This document shows positions 1 through 6,247 of a stretch of 7,433 nt of DNA, one piece after another. The stretch spans positions 1 through 7,433 of the forward strand of contig JAGRHX010001132.1 in NCBI GenBank assembly GCA_020444775.1. The letters are read 5' to 3'. Every line of letters starts with the position of its first letter. Position 1 is the first letter of the stretch. The stretch comes from Gammaproteobacteria bacterium (GTDB lineage: Bacteria; Pseudomonadota; Gammaproteobacteria; HK1). The translations under genes and the position numbers were made by a program. The notes below the pieces were generated by a model that was not told where the DNA came from, made no database searches, and saw nothing but the letters and a program-made list of their open reading frames with translations.

Positions 1-216
1 CTTCCGATCCTGATGGGCGCCAGCATGTTCGTGCAACAGATGCTGAATCCGCCGCCCCCGGATCCGATGCAGGCCAGGGTGATGCGGTTGTTGCCGGTCG
101 TCTTCACCTTCTTCTTCCTGTTCTTCCCTTCTGGACTGGTGCTCTACTGGATCTGCAACAACCTGTTGTCGATCACACAGCAGTGGGTCATCAACAAGCG
201 GATGGGAGCCGACTGA
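1..216 (+). CDS. yidC: YidC membrane protein insertase, C-terminal fragment
   Basis: This is the last 71 codons of YidC, cut by the left edge of the window; it reads in frame from base 1 to the TGA at 214-216. YidC (Oxa1 family) inserts and folds inner-membrane proteins, alone or with SecYEG. The sequence shows a Met-rich amphipathic stretch with a Pro-rich loop (PPPPDP), then a strongly hydrophobic segment ([17 protein letters not shown]) running into LVLYW and the Asn-Asn pair, the typical last transmembrane segments of a gammaproteobacterial YidC, and a short basic tail (NKRMGAD). Its position just upstream of mnmE matches the conserved rpmH-rnpA-yidD-yidC-mnmE order, usually near the replication origin, although the upstream genes lie outside the window. 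The call is confident from motif and synteny; the periplasmic domain cannot be seen. Confidence 0.95.
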   Translation, partial: LPILMGASMFVQQMLNPPPPDPMQARVMRLLPVVFTFFFLFFPSGLVLYWICNNLLSITQQWVINKRMGAD

Positions 217-323
217 TCGTTCGAGTCGGCATACTGGGTGTGAATCGGTGACTGCTTCGCGCGAAATGCCGTCGCTCATCCTGGGCAGACCTTTGCCGCA
301 ACGCTTTCCGAGGCGCCGCTGAA
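217..323. other. yidC-mnmE intergenic spacer with small dyads
   Basis: This 107-bp spacer holds no ORF of note. It contains an outer inverted repeat CGGCAT (227-232) / ATGCCG (266-271) and, just inside its right arm, a perfect 10-bp palindrome TTCGCGCGAA (256-265). The two overlap in their possible pairings and there is no following T-run, so this is not a classic intrinsic terminator. GAGG at 310-313, 10 bases before the TTG of mnmE, is a plausible ribosome binding site. No convincing -35/-10 pair was seen, so read-through from yidC into mnmE is likely. Confidence 0.35.
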
Positions 324-1676
324 TTGACCGTACCGAGCGCCGCACGAGACACCATCGTGGCCATTGCGACGGCCGCCGGGCGCGGCGGTATCGGCGTTCT
401 GCGCTTGTCGGGCGAGCGGGTTCCGATGCTTGCCTGCGGGTTTCTGGCCAGCGGCAGGTTGCCCGAATCGCATCGGGCGGTGCTCGAGGATTTTCTCGAC
501 GAGCACGGCGAGTCCATCGATCGCGGCATTGCCCTTTATTTCGAGGCGCCACGCTCCTATACCGGTGAGCACGTATTGGAGCTGCAGGCCCACGGCAGCA
601 TGGTGGTGCTCCAGGAGCTGCTGCGCCGCGCCTGTGCGCTCGGAGCACGACCGGCGCGAGCCGGTGAGTTCACCGAACGCGCGTATCTGAACGGTAGGCT
701 CGATCTCGCCCAGGCGGAGGCGGTCGCGGATCTCATAGAAGCGTCCACCTTGCAGGCGGCCCGGTCGGCGCAGCAGTCCTTGCGAGGAGTGTTCTCACAG
801 CGCATCGAAGCCAGCGTGAATCTGCTCCGCGAGCTACGGGTGCTGGTCGAGGCGAGTCTGGATTTCCCCGAGGAGGACATCGACGTGCTGGCCGAGAGCG
901 ACGTGTGCAATCGTCTGCAGTCGCTCATGGCTCAGCTCGAGCAGACGTTGCTCGCGGCCCGTCAAGGCCAGAGATTGCGCGACGGGGTGCGACTGGTGCT
1001 TGCCGGTCATCCGAATGTCGGCAAGTCAAGCCTGCTCAACGCGTTGGCCGGCAGTGACACGGCGATCGTCACCGACGTCCCGGGCACCACCCGCGATGTC
1101 GTTCGCGAGCGCTTCGAGATCGATGGTCTGTCATTCGAGCTGGCCGACACCGCGGGCTTGCGATCGAGCGACGACCCGGTCGAGCGGATCGGTATCGAAC
1201 GCGCTCACGCGGAACTGGCGCAAGCCGACCTGATTCTTCGCGTCCACGATGCACGTCTGGGTACGGTAGAGGAGCCCACCTGGAGCCTGCCCTATCGGCC
1301 TACGCTGGGGGTGATTGACGTCTACAACAAGGTCGATCTATGTAAGGCCGCGGCGACGGCGGGTGAGTCCGGTGTCTGGCTTTCGGCAAAGACCGGGGAA
1401 GGTCTGGATGCCCTGCGTCAGCTGATGCTGGAACGGGCTGGCTTGTCGGACCCCACGGATGCGCAGTTCAGCGCCCGCGAACGTCACGTGCTGGCCATCG
1501 AGCGCTGTCTGCTGCGTGTCGATGCCGCCCGCGATGCGCTGGAGCACCACGCCGGAGCGGAGCTGGCCGCCGAGGAGTTACGAGATGCCCAGCTCATGCT
1601 CCACGAGATCATAGGTGTAGAGACCGCCGATGATCTGCTCGGTCGCATCTTCTCTACCTTCTGCATAGGTAAATAG
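324..1676 (+). CDS. mnmE: tRNA uridine-5-carboxymethylaminomethyl modification GTPase MnmE
   Basis: MnmE works in the cytoplasm with MnmG to place the 5-(carboxymethyl)aminomethyl group on U34 of certain tRNAs, using GTP hydrolysis and a tetrahydrofolate one-carbon donor. The 450-residue length is normal (about 454 in E. coli). The N-terminal folate-binding domain opens with DTIVA and GRGGIGVLRLSG. The G domain has G1 GHPNVGKSS (228-236, with Asn231 at the potassium-binding position), G2 TDVPGTTRD (250-258), G3 DTAG (275-278), the catalytic Glu aligned with E. coli Glu282 at about 287, and G4 NKVD (335-338). It ends in FCIGK, with the conserved Cys at 447. The start is TTG: it places DTIVA as in relatives, GAGG lies 10 bases upstream, and the next in-frame alternatives fall inside conserved sequence. 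All key residues are present, so the enzyme should be active. MnmG is not the next gene here. Confidence 0.97.
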   Translation: MTVPSAARDTIVAIATAAGRGGIGVLRLSGERVPMLACGFLASGRLPESHRAVLEDFLDEHGESIDRGIALYFEAPRSYTGEHVLELQAHGSMVVLQELLRRACALGARPARAGEFTERAYLNGRLDLAQAEAVADLIEASTLQAARSAQQSLRGVFSQRIEASVNLLRELRVLVEASLDFPEEDIDVLAESDVCNRLQSLMAQLEQTLLAARQGQRLRDGVRLVLAGHPNVGKSSLLNALAGSDTAIVTDVPGTTRDVVRERFEIDGLSFELADTAGLRSSDDPVERIGIERAHAELAQADLILRVHDARLGTVEEPTWSLPYRPTLGVIDVYNKVDLCKAAATAGESGVWLSAKTGEGLDALRQLMLERAGLSDPTDAQFSARERHVLAIERCLLRVDAARDALEHHAGAELAAEELRDAQLMLHEIIGVETADDLLGRIFSTFCIGK

Positions 1677-1732
1677 CGGTCCGTTGCCCGGACAGCATTG
1701 AACCACTGGCAGTGTGACGCACAGAGGCACCC
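1677..1732 (+). promoter_or_regulatory. mnmE-GT9 intercistronic region with two short dyads and RBS
   Basis: This 56-bp spacer begins near a small GC-rich hairpin, GTCCG-TTGCC-CGGAC (1679-1693, 5-bp stem and 5-base loop), just after the mnmE stop. A second dyad, CACTG-G-CAGTG (1704-1714), follows. Neither is followed by a T-run, so neither is a convincing terminator; they may be chance, mRNA-processing structures, or an operator-like site. AGAGG at 1723-1727 sits 5 bases before the GTG start of the next gene and is a good ribosome binding site. No strong promoter was recognised, so the GT9 gene may be transcribed from mnmE. Confidence 0.3.
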
Positions 1733-2932
1733 GTGTTCAGCAGTGGCAGCAAGCGCCTGACCGGCCGCGACGACATCCGCAAGATCCTGGTCATCCGTTG
1801 GAGCGCGATGGGTGATGTCGCACTGGCCAGCGCCGGCTTCGAGGAGCTGCACCGTGCCTTTCCCAGCGCTGTACTGCATCTGAATACCTTACCGCCCTGG
1901 GATGGACTGTTCCGTTCAGATCCCAGGTTCAGCCATGTCTGGGCGATCCCGCTTCGCGATCGCAGCGCCCAATGGCGTCGCATGTTCCAGTGGCTCCGGT
2001 CGATCCGACGCGAGCGCTACGATCTGATTGTCGACTTCCAATGCAGTGATCGGGCCCGGTTGCTGCTTTCGCTGCTGTGGCTGAGCGGCGGCGGCGCTCG
2101 GTTCCGGGTCGGCAATGCACCGGGCTTTCCCTATAACATCGCACCGACGCGGATACCCGAACCGGTGCACGCATTGACCCGCATCCAGCGGTTGCTCGAA
2201 GCCATGGGTATCAGCCCGAGCGTCGACAAGCCGGTATTGCATCCCAGCGCTGACGATCGCGATGCCGCGGCCCGTAAGCTCGACGCCTTGAACCTGCGGC
2301 CGGGGCGCTATGCCGTGCTGTTGCCCGGCAGCCAGGTGGTCGGCTATCTGAAACGATGGGGTGCGGAACGCTTTGCACGTCTGGCCGATCAGCTGGTCGC
2401 CGGTCCGCTCTGGGGCGATGACCTGGCCGATGGTGGCAGTCGCGGCACATCGACCCGGGAGGCCTCAGAACCACTCGATGCGCTGCTGGTGCTGGGTGGC
2501 GCCGACGAGGTCGACGAATGCCAGCGCATAGCCGACGTGGCGCGGGTGCCGGTGCACAATCTGTGTGGGCAGACCGGCCTGCTGGAGCTGATACCGTTGT
2601 GCGCGGGCGCCCGATTCATCGTCGCCAACGATACCGGCACCGCGCATGTGGCGGCCGCGACCGGCCGTCCCATGCTGGTCATCTGCGGTCCCACCGATCC
2701 GCGTATGGTCGTGCCCGCCGGACCCGAGGTGCGCTGGATCCAGGCGCGGTTGGACTGCATCAACTGTTACCGAAAGCACTGTGAGCACCACAGTTGCATG
2801 CGCCTGCTACGGCCGGAGGAGATTGCGAATCGTTTGCGCTGGATGAGCGGGGCCGCGGTAAGCGACCTGGACGCGCTCGGTGACAGCGATTATCAGATGG
2901 GGGTATCGGGTAGACCATCCAGGCGTGGATGA
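1733..2932 (+). CDS. Glycosyltransferase family 9 (heptosyltransferase-like)
   Basis: This is a GT-B fold glycosyltransferase of family 9, the family of ADP-heptose:LPS heptosyltransferases (WaaC, WaaF, WaaQ), acting at the cytoplasmic face of the inner membrane. The N-terminal motif KILVIRWSAMGDV (17-29) contains Asp28, aligned with the proposed catalytic Asp of WaaC. YLKRWG (205-210) fits the Lys-x-Trp-type substrate motif, and the C-terminal donor site is NDTGTAHVAAATGRP (299-313) followed by CGPTDPR. A Cys cluster, C-x2-C-x4-C-x4-C (342-355), precedes the C-terminal helix. The 399-residue length is above the usual 320-360, partly from a polar Gly/Ser/Asp-rich insert at about 223-246 and a 25-30 residue tail. 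The start is GTG with AGAGG 5 bases upstream. The last 12 codons overlap the oppositely oriented GT2 gene. The family call is firm; heptose specificity is inferred, since the family also includes other transferases. Confidence 0.9.
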   Translation: MFSSGSKRLTGRDDIRKILVIRWSAMGDVALASAGFEELHRAFPSAVLHLNTLPPWDGLFRSDPRFSHVWAIPLRDRSAQWRRMFQWLRSIRRERYDLIVDFQCSDRARLLLSLLWLSGGGARFRVGNAPGFPYNIAPTRIPEPVHALTRIQRLLEAMGISPSVDKPVLHPSADDRDAAARKLDALNLRPGRYAVLLPGSQVVGYLKRWGAERFARLADQLVAGPLWGDDLADGGSRGTSTREASEPLDALLVLGGADEVDECQRIADVARVPVHNLCGQTGLLELIPLCAGARFIVANDTGTAHVAAATGRPMLVICGPTDPRMVVPAGPEVRWIQARLDCINCYRKHCEHHSCMRLLRPEEIANRLRWMSGAAVSDLDALGDSDYQMGVSGRPSRRG

Positions 2933-3714
2933 GGTGGCGCATTATCCGGCATCAAGGCGTCGCCGTACTTCTCGAACTGCTGATGCTCGTGCAGCTTCGC
3001 GTACTTGAGAAAGACGTAGAACGCGCCGATGACCGAGGTGAAGAAACCGCCCCAGCCATTGAGAAAGTTGCGTTTGAGCACGTACAGTTTGAAGAAGAAG
3101 AATGGTGGATAGAACAGCACTGAAAGCGCGCTGAAGCGCTTGCCACGAGCCAGCTTGTCGCCCAGCAACCCGCTCGAATAGGCGTTTATCTTCGCTACCT
3201 TGGAGTGGATGTCCGGCTCGCCGTAGTGATAGAAGACAGCATTCAGTTTCCGCACCCGTCCATCGACCTTGGGTGCGGCGTGTACCGGCATGTTCGACAG
3301 ACCGCCGCGGCGGCGGTCGAACAAGCGAAGATGATGGTTGAGCGCGGTGTGTGGGCTGCACATGCGCCAGAACAACTGCTCCAGGCGTGGCAGCGCGAAG
3401 CCGGCACAGTCCGGCTCGTGCTGAAGATGCCTGCCGATCTCGTCCGCCAGCTCGGCTGACACGGCTTCATCGGCGTCCAGTAGCAGAATCCAGTCGTGCG
3501 TTGCCTTCTCCACGGCTGACTGCTTCTGTGCTCCGTAACCGAGAAATTCATGCTGATGGACTCGACAGCCGTGACTGCGCGCGATCTCGAGGGTCTGGTC
3601 GCTGCTGAATGAATCGAGCAACACGATCTCGTCGGCGAAGCCCAGACTGCCCAGACAGGCCTCCAGGGTCTTCGCGTTGTTCAACGTGGTCACGACGGCG
3701 GACAGCTTTGGCAT
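2893..3714 (-). CDS. WaaE/KdtX-like glycosyltransferase family 2
   Basis: This GT-A fold family 2 glycosyltransferase (273 residues) resembles the WaaE/KdtX group of lipopolysaccharide core transferases. The N-terminus MPKLSAVVTTLNNAKTLEAC is the nucleotide-sugar binding start, followed by DEIVLLDSFSSDQT (28-41) and the metal-binding DxD in LLLDADE (Asp80, Asp82). The C-terminal part has the group's features: KINAYSSG, a hydrophobic membrane-associating stretch (about 194-240: FYPPFFFFKLYVLKRNFLNG, then a Gly/Phe-rich segment) and FLKYAKLHE. Where relatives usually have Val-His-Glu, this protein has Val-His-Ala (144-146). The ATG at 3714 is chosen because it begins the conserved domain, has AGCAGGG about 8 bases upstream, and leaves a 30-base leader after the TATAAT at 3751-3756. 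An ATG at 3735 would add 7 residues. The open frame extends to 4239, but that part has no family similarity and runs antisense to the next gene. It stands alone on the minus strand. Confidence 0.9.
   Translation of the reverse strand: MPKLSAVVTTLNNAKTLEACLGSLGFADEIVLLDSFSSDQTLEIARSHGCRVHQHEFLGYGAQKQSAVEKATHDWILLLDADEAVSAELADEIGRHLQHEPDCAGFALPRLEQLFWRMCSPHTALNHHLRLFDRRRGGLSNMPVHAAPKVDGRVRKLNAVFYHYGEPDIHSKVAKINAYSSGLLGDKLARGKRFSALSVLFYPPFFFFKLYVLKRNFLNGWGGFFTSVIGAFYVFLKYAKLHEHQQFEKYGDALMPDNAPPHPRLDGLPDTPI
2916..2931. other. Perfect 6-bp hairpin in the convergent gene overlap
   Basis: CATCCA-GGCG-TGGATG is a perfect 6-bp stem with a 4-base loop, lying inside the 40 bp shared by the 3' ends of the GT9 (+) and GT2 (-) genes. 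As a symmetrical structure it could form in both transcripts. There is no T-run on either side, so it is at best a weak or Rho-assisted transcription end signal, and it could be coincidental. No other terminator-like structure was found between these two convergent genes. Confidence 0.3.
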
Positions 3715-3750
3715 CACAGCGACCCTGCTCAGCATGGCGGACTGACCTGC

Positions 3751-3756
3751 ATTATA
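3751..3756 (-). promoter_or_regulatory. Candidate -10 box (TATAAT) for the GT2 gene
   Basis: Read on the minus strand, these bases are exactly TATAAT in an otherwise very GC-rich stretch, 36 bases upstream of the chosen GT2 start. A transcript starting about 7 bases downstream would have a leader near 30 bases that includes the AGCAGGG ribosome binding site; the alternative start at 3735 would have only about 9. No good -35 (TTGACA-like) lies 16-18 bases upstream (the matching stretch reads CCGAGG), and there is no TGn extension, so the promoter would be activator-dependent or weak. Confidence 0.45.
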
Positions 3757-3892
3757 GACGCGCCGAATGCGTGCCTCGGTGCCCGCGCCGGCCCTTACGC
3801 GGCCCTGGCCCGGCCGCCGACATGGCTCGTCGGATTCTCGCGGTCCGTGCGCCTGCAGGGTTTCGAGCCCAACCTTGGGGTGTACGCTGCAC
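3757..3892 (+). promoter_or_regulatory. 5' leader region of the ligase-GT4-asnB operon
   Basis: This GC-rich stretch should contain the promoter of the rightward operon. No clear -35/-10 pair was found on the plus strand. It contains a strong GC hairpin, GCGGCC-CTGGCCC-GGCCGC (3799-3817, 6-bp stem and 7-base loop), without a T-run. GGGG at 3877-3880 lies 12 bases before the ATG at 3893 and is only a fair ribosome binding site. Translation in the downstream frame is open back to 3767 but gives an Arg/Pro/Cys-rich peptide unlike a membrane-protein start, so I treat the region as untranslated. Confidence 0.35.
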
Positions 3893-5170
3893 ATGCGTCT
3901 GAGCGAGCTACGCGACCTCGGGCGCATCGACCCGGACCTCGAGAAGGGACCGGTCGCGACCCTGTTCCTAGCTGCCGCCTTCAGTTTCGGACCCATGGCG
4001 CTGTACGCCAGTGGAGCCATGGCGGGCCTGCTCGTCGTAGTGACGGTACTGGCGCGTATGGCGAACAGCGAGCGCAACCCGGCGAGCGGCGACGGCCTGC
4101 CCGCGGTGCGCAATCTGGCCTTGTTCGTCATTGGGTGGTCAGCGCTCTCGTGCACCTGGGCAGTCGACGTGGAGGCCGCGATCTTCGAGTCGGCCGCTGC
4201 GCTCGTCAGCCTGGTGGCAGCATGGCTGTTGCTGCCCACGGCTCGTGCATTGCGTCCGGCCGCCCGTTCACGGCTGTCCAGAGCCTATCTGGTCGGCATC
4301 GCCCTTCTGGTGATGCTCGGTCTGGGCGAGCAGTTGTTGGACATGCCGCTTGGCAATCTGTCGCTGGTCGCGGATCCGACCGACAATCTGCTGCCGGCAA
4401 GCGCATTGTTGATGCTGGCCTGCTGGCCCGCCATCGCCCTGCTGGTGGTGATTGGCGCTGGTCGGTTGAAGCTCATCGCTGTGCTCAGTGCGGTTGTCCT
4501 CACCCTCCTGGTTCTCGGTGGTGGTGCGATCCTCCTCATGCAGCTGGCGGCCACGGCCCTGTACGCATTTGCCCGGCTCGGTCTGCGGCGGATCGTGCTG
4601 GTTGGCTATCTGGGTATCTCGATGATGCTGATGTCGGCGCCCTGGCTGCTGACGGAGCCCGCATTATCGGCTTGGGTTCGGTCTGCTGCCGCGCCGCCGT
4701 TCGTTAGCACCGCCGATCCCGCGCTGTTGCCAACCCTGGCGCTGGTCCGATCCTCGCCGCTCCAGGGGTATGGCGCGCACGCGCTGGCCCGGGCTCGAGC
4801 AGAGCCCACGAACCGGCTCGACCGCATGAGCTCCGAGTCCGTCTTGACCCTCTCCGCGGGCGGTCTGTTCCTGCAGCTGTGGCTCGAACAGGGCATCGTC
4901 GGTATCTGCCTGCTGCTGTCCTGGCTGGCGGCGTTGCTCGGCGCGCTGCTGGCCGCCGACCGCCGTAGCCCGCGGTCGGCCACCCGTACCCACGTGCTCG
5001 ACGCCGGTCTTGCCGGAATTGGCATGTTCGTGCTGCAGGCCGCACTGCTTGTGGACCTGACTGGGGTGTGGTGGATCGCGGGACTCGCCATCGCGGGCTA
5101 CTTCTGGCTTATCGCCTGGTCCGAGGCCGAGGACGACAACGCGCCGACACGGCGCACTGAAGGGGAGTGA
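3893..5170 (+). CDS. Polytopic O-antigen ligase/polymerase-like membrane protein
   Basis: This is a 425-residue inner-membrane protein with roughly ten to eleven hydrophobic segments (from about 21-54, 73-90, 99-114, 131-146, 167-210, 212-251, 330-355, 370-411) and a long periplasmic-type loop at about 252-328. The layout matches the WaaL/Wzy_C superfamily, whose members move undecaprenyl-linked glycans onto lipid A-core or polymerise repeats. The loop contains the familiar PLQGYG (299-304), and the following segment FLQLWLEQGIVG (326-337) matches the usual 'flq.wlE.GlxG' helix. The expected His-Asn just before that helix is absent: the sequence reads SAGGLFLQ (321-328). I also do not see the usual Ser-Arg motif of a mid-protein membrane segment. 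The ATG at 3893 starts a plausible cytoplasmic tail (MRLSELRDLGRIDPDLEKGP). The charged tail ends 7 bases before the next gene. Family assignment is probable; ligase, polymerase or degenerate status is open. Confidence 0.75.
   Translation: MRLSELRDLGRIDPDLEKGPVATLFLAAAFSFGPMALYASGAMAGLLVVVTVLARMANSERNPASGDGLPAVRNLALFVIGWSALSCTWAVDVEAAIFESAAALVSLVAAWLLLPTARALRPAARSRLSRAYLVGIALLVMLGLGEQLLDMPLGNLSLVADPTDNLLPASALLMLACWPAIALLVVIGAGRLKLIAVLSAVVLTLLVLGGGAILLMQLAATALYAFARLGLRRIVLVGYLGISMMLMSAPWLLTEPALSAWVRSAAAPPFVSTADPALLPTLALVRSSPLQGYGAHALARARAEPTNRLDRMSSESVLTLSAGGLFLQLWLEQGIVGICLLLSWLAALLGALLAADRRSPRSATRTHVLDAGLAGIGMFVLQAALLVDLTGVWWIAGLAIAGYFWLIAWSEAEDDNAPTRRTEGE
5161..5167 (+). promoter_or_regulatory. 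Ribosome binding site of the GT4 gene inside the ligase 3' end
   Basis: AGGGGAG is the strongest Shine-Dalgarno-like sequence in the window. It lies within the last codons of the ligase-like gene, immediately before its TGA (5168-5170), and 10 bases before the ATG at 5178. It supports that ATG over the later in-frame ATGs at 5184 and 5187, and suggests efficient, coupled translation of the GT4 gene. Confidence 0.65.
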
Positions 5171-5177
5171 GCTGGTC

Positions 5178-6245
5178 ATGCGGATGATGCACGTCATCGG
5201 CAGCGGTCGTATGGGTGGCGCTGAACGGTTCTTCATTCGCCTGACCGGGGCGCTGGCCCGCGAAGGGCAGGAGGTCATCACGGTCACCCGACCGGGCAGC
5301 GAGCTGAACGATCACCTGGATGCTGGCGTCGAGCAGCTGCACGTGCCGATGCGCGGACCCTGGGATCTGCTGTCCAGGCTCAAGCTGCGTAAGCTGATGG
5401 AACGCCATCGACCGAGCATCGTGCAGACCTATATGGGACGCGCGACCAGCGTGACGCGGATCCATCGCAGTGATGTGCTGCATGTCGCGAGACTAGGTGG
5501 CTACTATCGTGTCGATACCTACAGGCATGCCGACTGTTGGGTCGGGAACACGCGTGGCATCTGCGATTATCTGATCGACCAGGGCTTGCCGTCGCGGAGC
5601 GTGTTCCAGATCGGTAACTTCGTCGATCGCAAAAGTGCAGTCACGCAAGCACACAGAACCGAGCTTCGACAGCGTTACGGGCTGTGTGAGGACGACCGGG
5701 TCATCGTTGCCATGGGTCGTCTGCATAGAAACAAGGCATTCGATGTTCTGTTGGAAGCCTTCTCACGGTTGAGCATCGATACTGATGGCCGAAGAACGGT
5801 GTTGCTGCTGCTCGGTGACGGGCCGCTGAGAAGCACGCTTGGCCAGCAGGCTGTTTCGCTCGGGGTCAGCGATCGCGTCCACATGCCCGGCTGGCAGCAT
5901 GATATCGCCGCGCACCTGCAACTGGCCGATGTGTTCGTCTGCTCGTCGCGCCACGAGCCTCTGGGTAACGTCATACTGGAAGCGTGGTCCGAGGCTGTGC
6001 CGGTGATCTCCACGCGCGCCGCCGGCCCTTCCGAGCTGATCGAAGATGCCGAAACCGGGCATCTGGTGCCGGTTGACGATCCGGATGCGTTGGCACAGGC
6101 GATCGCGAAGCTGCTCGCTGCTAATCCATCCGAACGCGAGGCGCTATGCAGCAGGGCCAGAATGGTTCTCGACCGAAAATTCAGTGAGGCCGCGATTGTT
6201 GGCGCCTATCTGGATCTCTACCGGCGCTTGCGTCGCATCGGCTGA
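5178..6245 (+). CDS. Glycosyltransferase family 4
   Basis: This is a 355-residue GT-B retaining glycosyltransferase of family 4, which transfers a sugar from a nucleotide-sugar to a growing lipid-linked or lipopolysaccharide glycan in the cytoplasm. The N-terminal acceptor domain carries the GGAE motif (13-16) after a short beta strand (MMHVIGSG). The donor domain begins near AMGRLHRNKAFDVLLEAF, continues with LLGDGPLRSTL and MPGWQHDIAAHLQLADVFVC, and contains the E-x7-E motif in HEPLGNVILE (Glu260, Glu268). The phosphate-contacting Lys/Arg region around GRLHRNK is intact. Length and all key motifs are normal, so it should be active. It lies 7 bp after the ligase-like gene and shares one base with the asnB start (TGATG), showing operon coupling. 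Donor and acceptor cannot be read from sequence. GRLHxNKAFD recalls family members near other AsnB-type genes, from memory of the family only. Confidence 0.92.
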   Translation: MRMMHVIGSGRMGGAERFFIRLTGALAREGQEVITVTRPGSELNDHLDAGVEQLHVPMRGPWDLLSRLKLRKLMERHRPSIVQTYMGRATSVTRIHRSDVLHVARLGGYYRVDTYRHADCWVGNTRGICDYLIDQGLPSRSVFQIGNFVDRKSAVTQAHRTELRQRYGLCEDDRVIVAMGRLHRNKAFDVLLEAFSRLSIDTDGRRTVLLLLGDGPLRSTLGQQAVSLGVSDRVHMPGWQHDIAAHLQLADVFVCSSRHEPLGNVILEAWSEAVPVISTRAAGPSELIEDAETGHLVPVDDPDALAQAIAKLLAANPSEREALCSRARMVLDRKFSEAAIVGAYLDLYRRLRRIG

Positions 6246-6247
6246 TG
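6243..6247 (+). promoter_or_regulatory. TGATG stop-start overlap coupling GT4 and asnB
   Basis: The TGA of the GT4 gene (6243-6245) and the ATG of asnB (6245-6247) share one base. No good Shine-Dalgarno sequence precedes this ATG (the upstream bases are CGTCGCATCGGC), so translation of asnB probably depends on ribosomes finishing the GT4 gene. Confidence 0.7.

Noticed and set aside
1679..1693. GC hairpin after mnmE as an intrinsic terminator
   Set aside because: The stem is only 5 bp and no T-run follows, so it does not meet the usual pattern; it is kept only as a small dyad.
3767..3892. Upstream start for the ligase-like gene at 3767 (42 extra residues)
   Set aside because: The extension is Arg/Pro/Cys-rich with no signal-peptide or membrane character, and lies in the divergent promoter region; the ATG at 3893 gives a normal cytoplasmic tail and first membrane segment.
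3715..4239. N-terminal extension of the minus-strand GT2 frame (open back to 4239)
   Set aside because: The extra residues are low-complexity and Ser/Ala/Arg-rich, run antisense through the ligase-like gene, and precede a textbook GT2 start (MPKLSAVV) that has its own ribosome binding site and -10 box.
3847..4707. Long plus-strand open frame of 286 codons in another frame
   Set aside because: It overlaps the ligase-like gene, is rich in Arg, Gly, His and Ala as expected of a frame shadow in GC-rich DNA, and shows no domain motif.
4664..5287. Long minus-strand open frame of 207 codons
   Set aside because: It is antisense to the ligase-like and GT4 genes, is rich in Arg, Gln and Pro, and has no recognisable motif or ribosome binding site.
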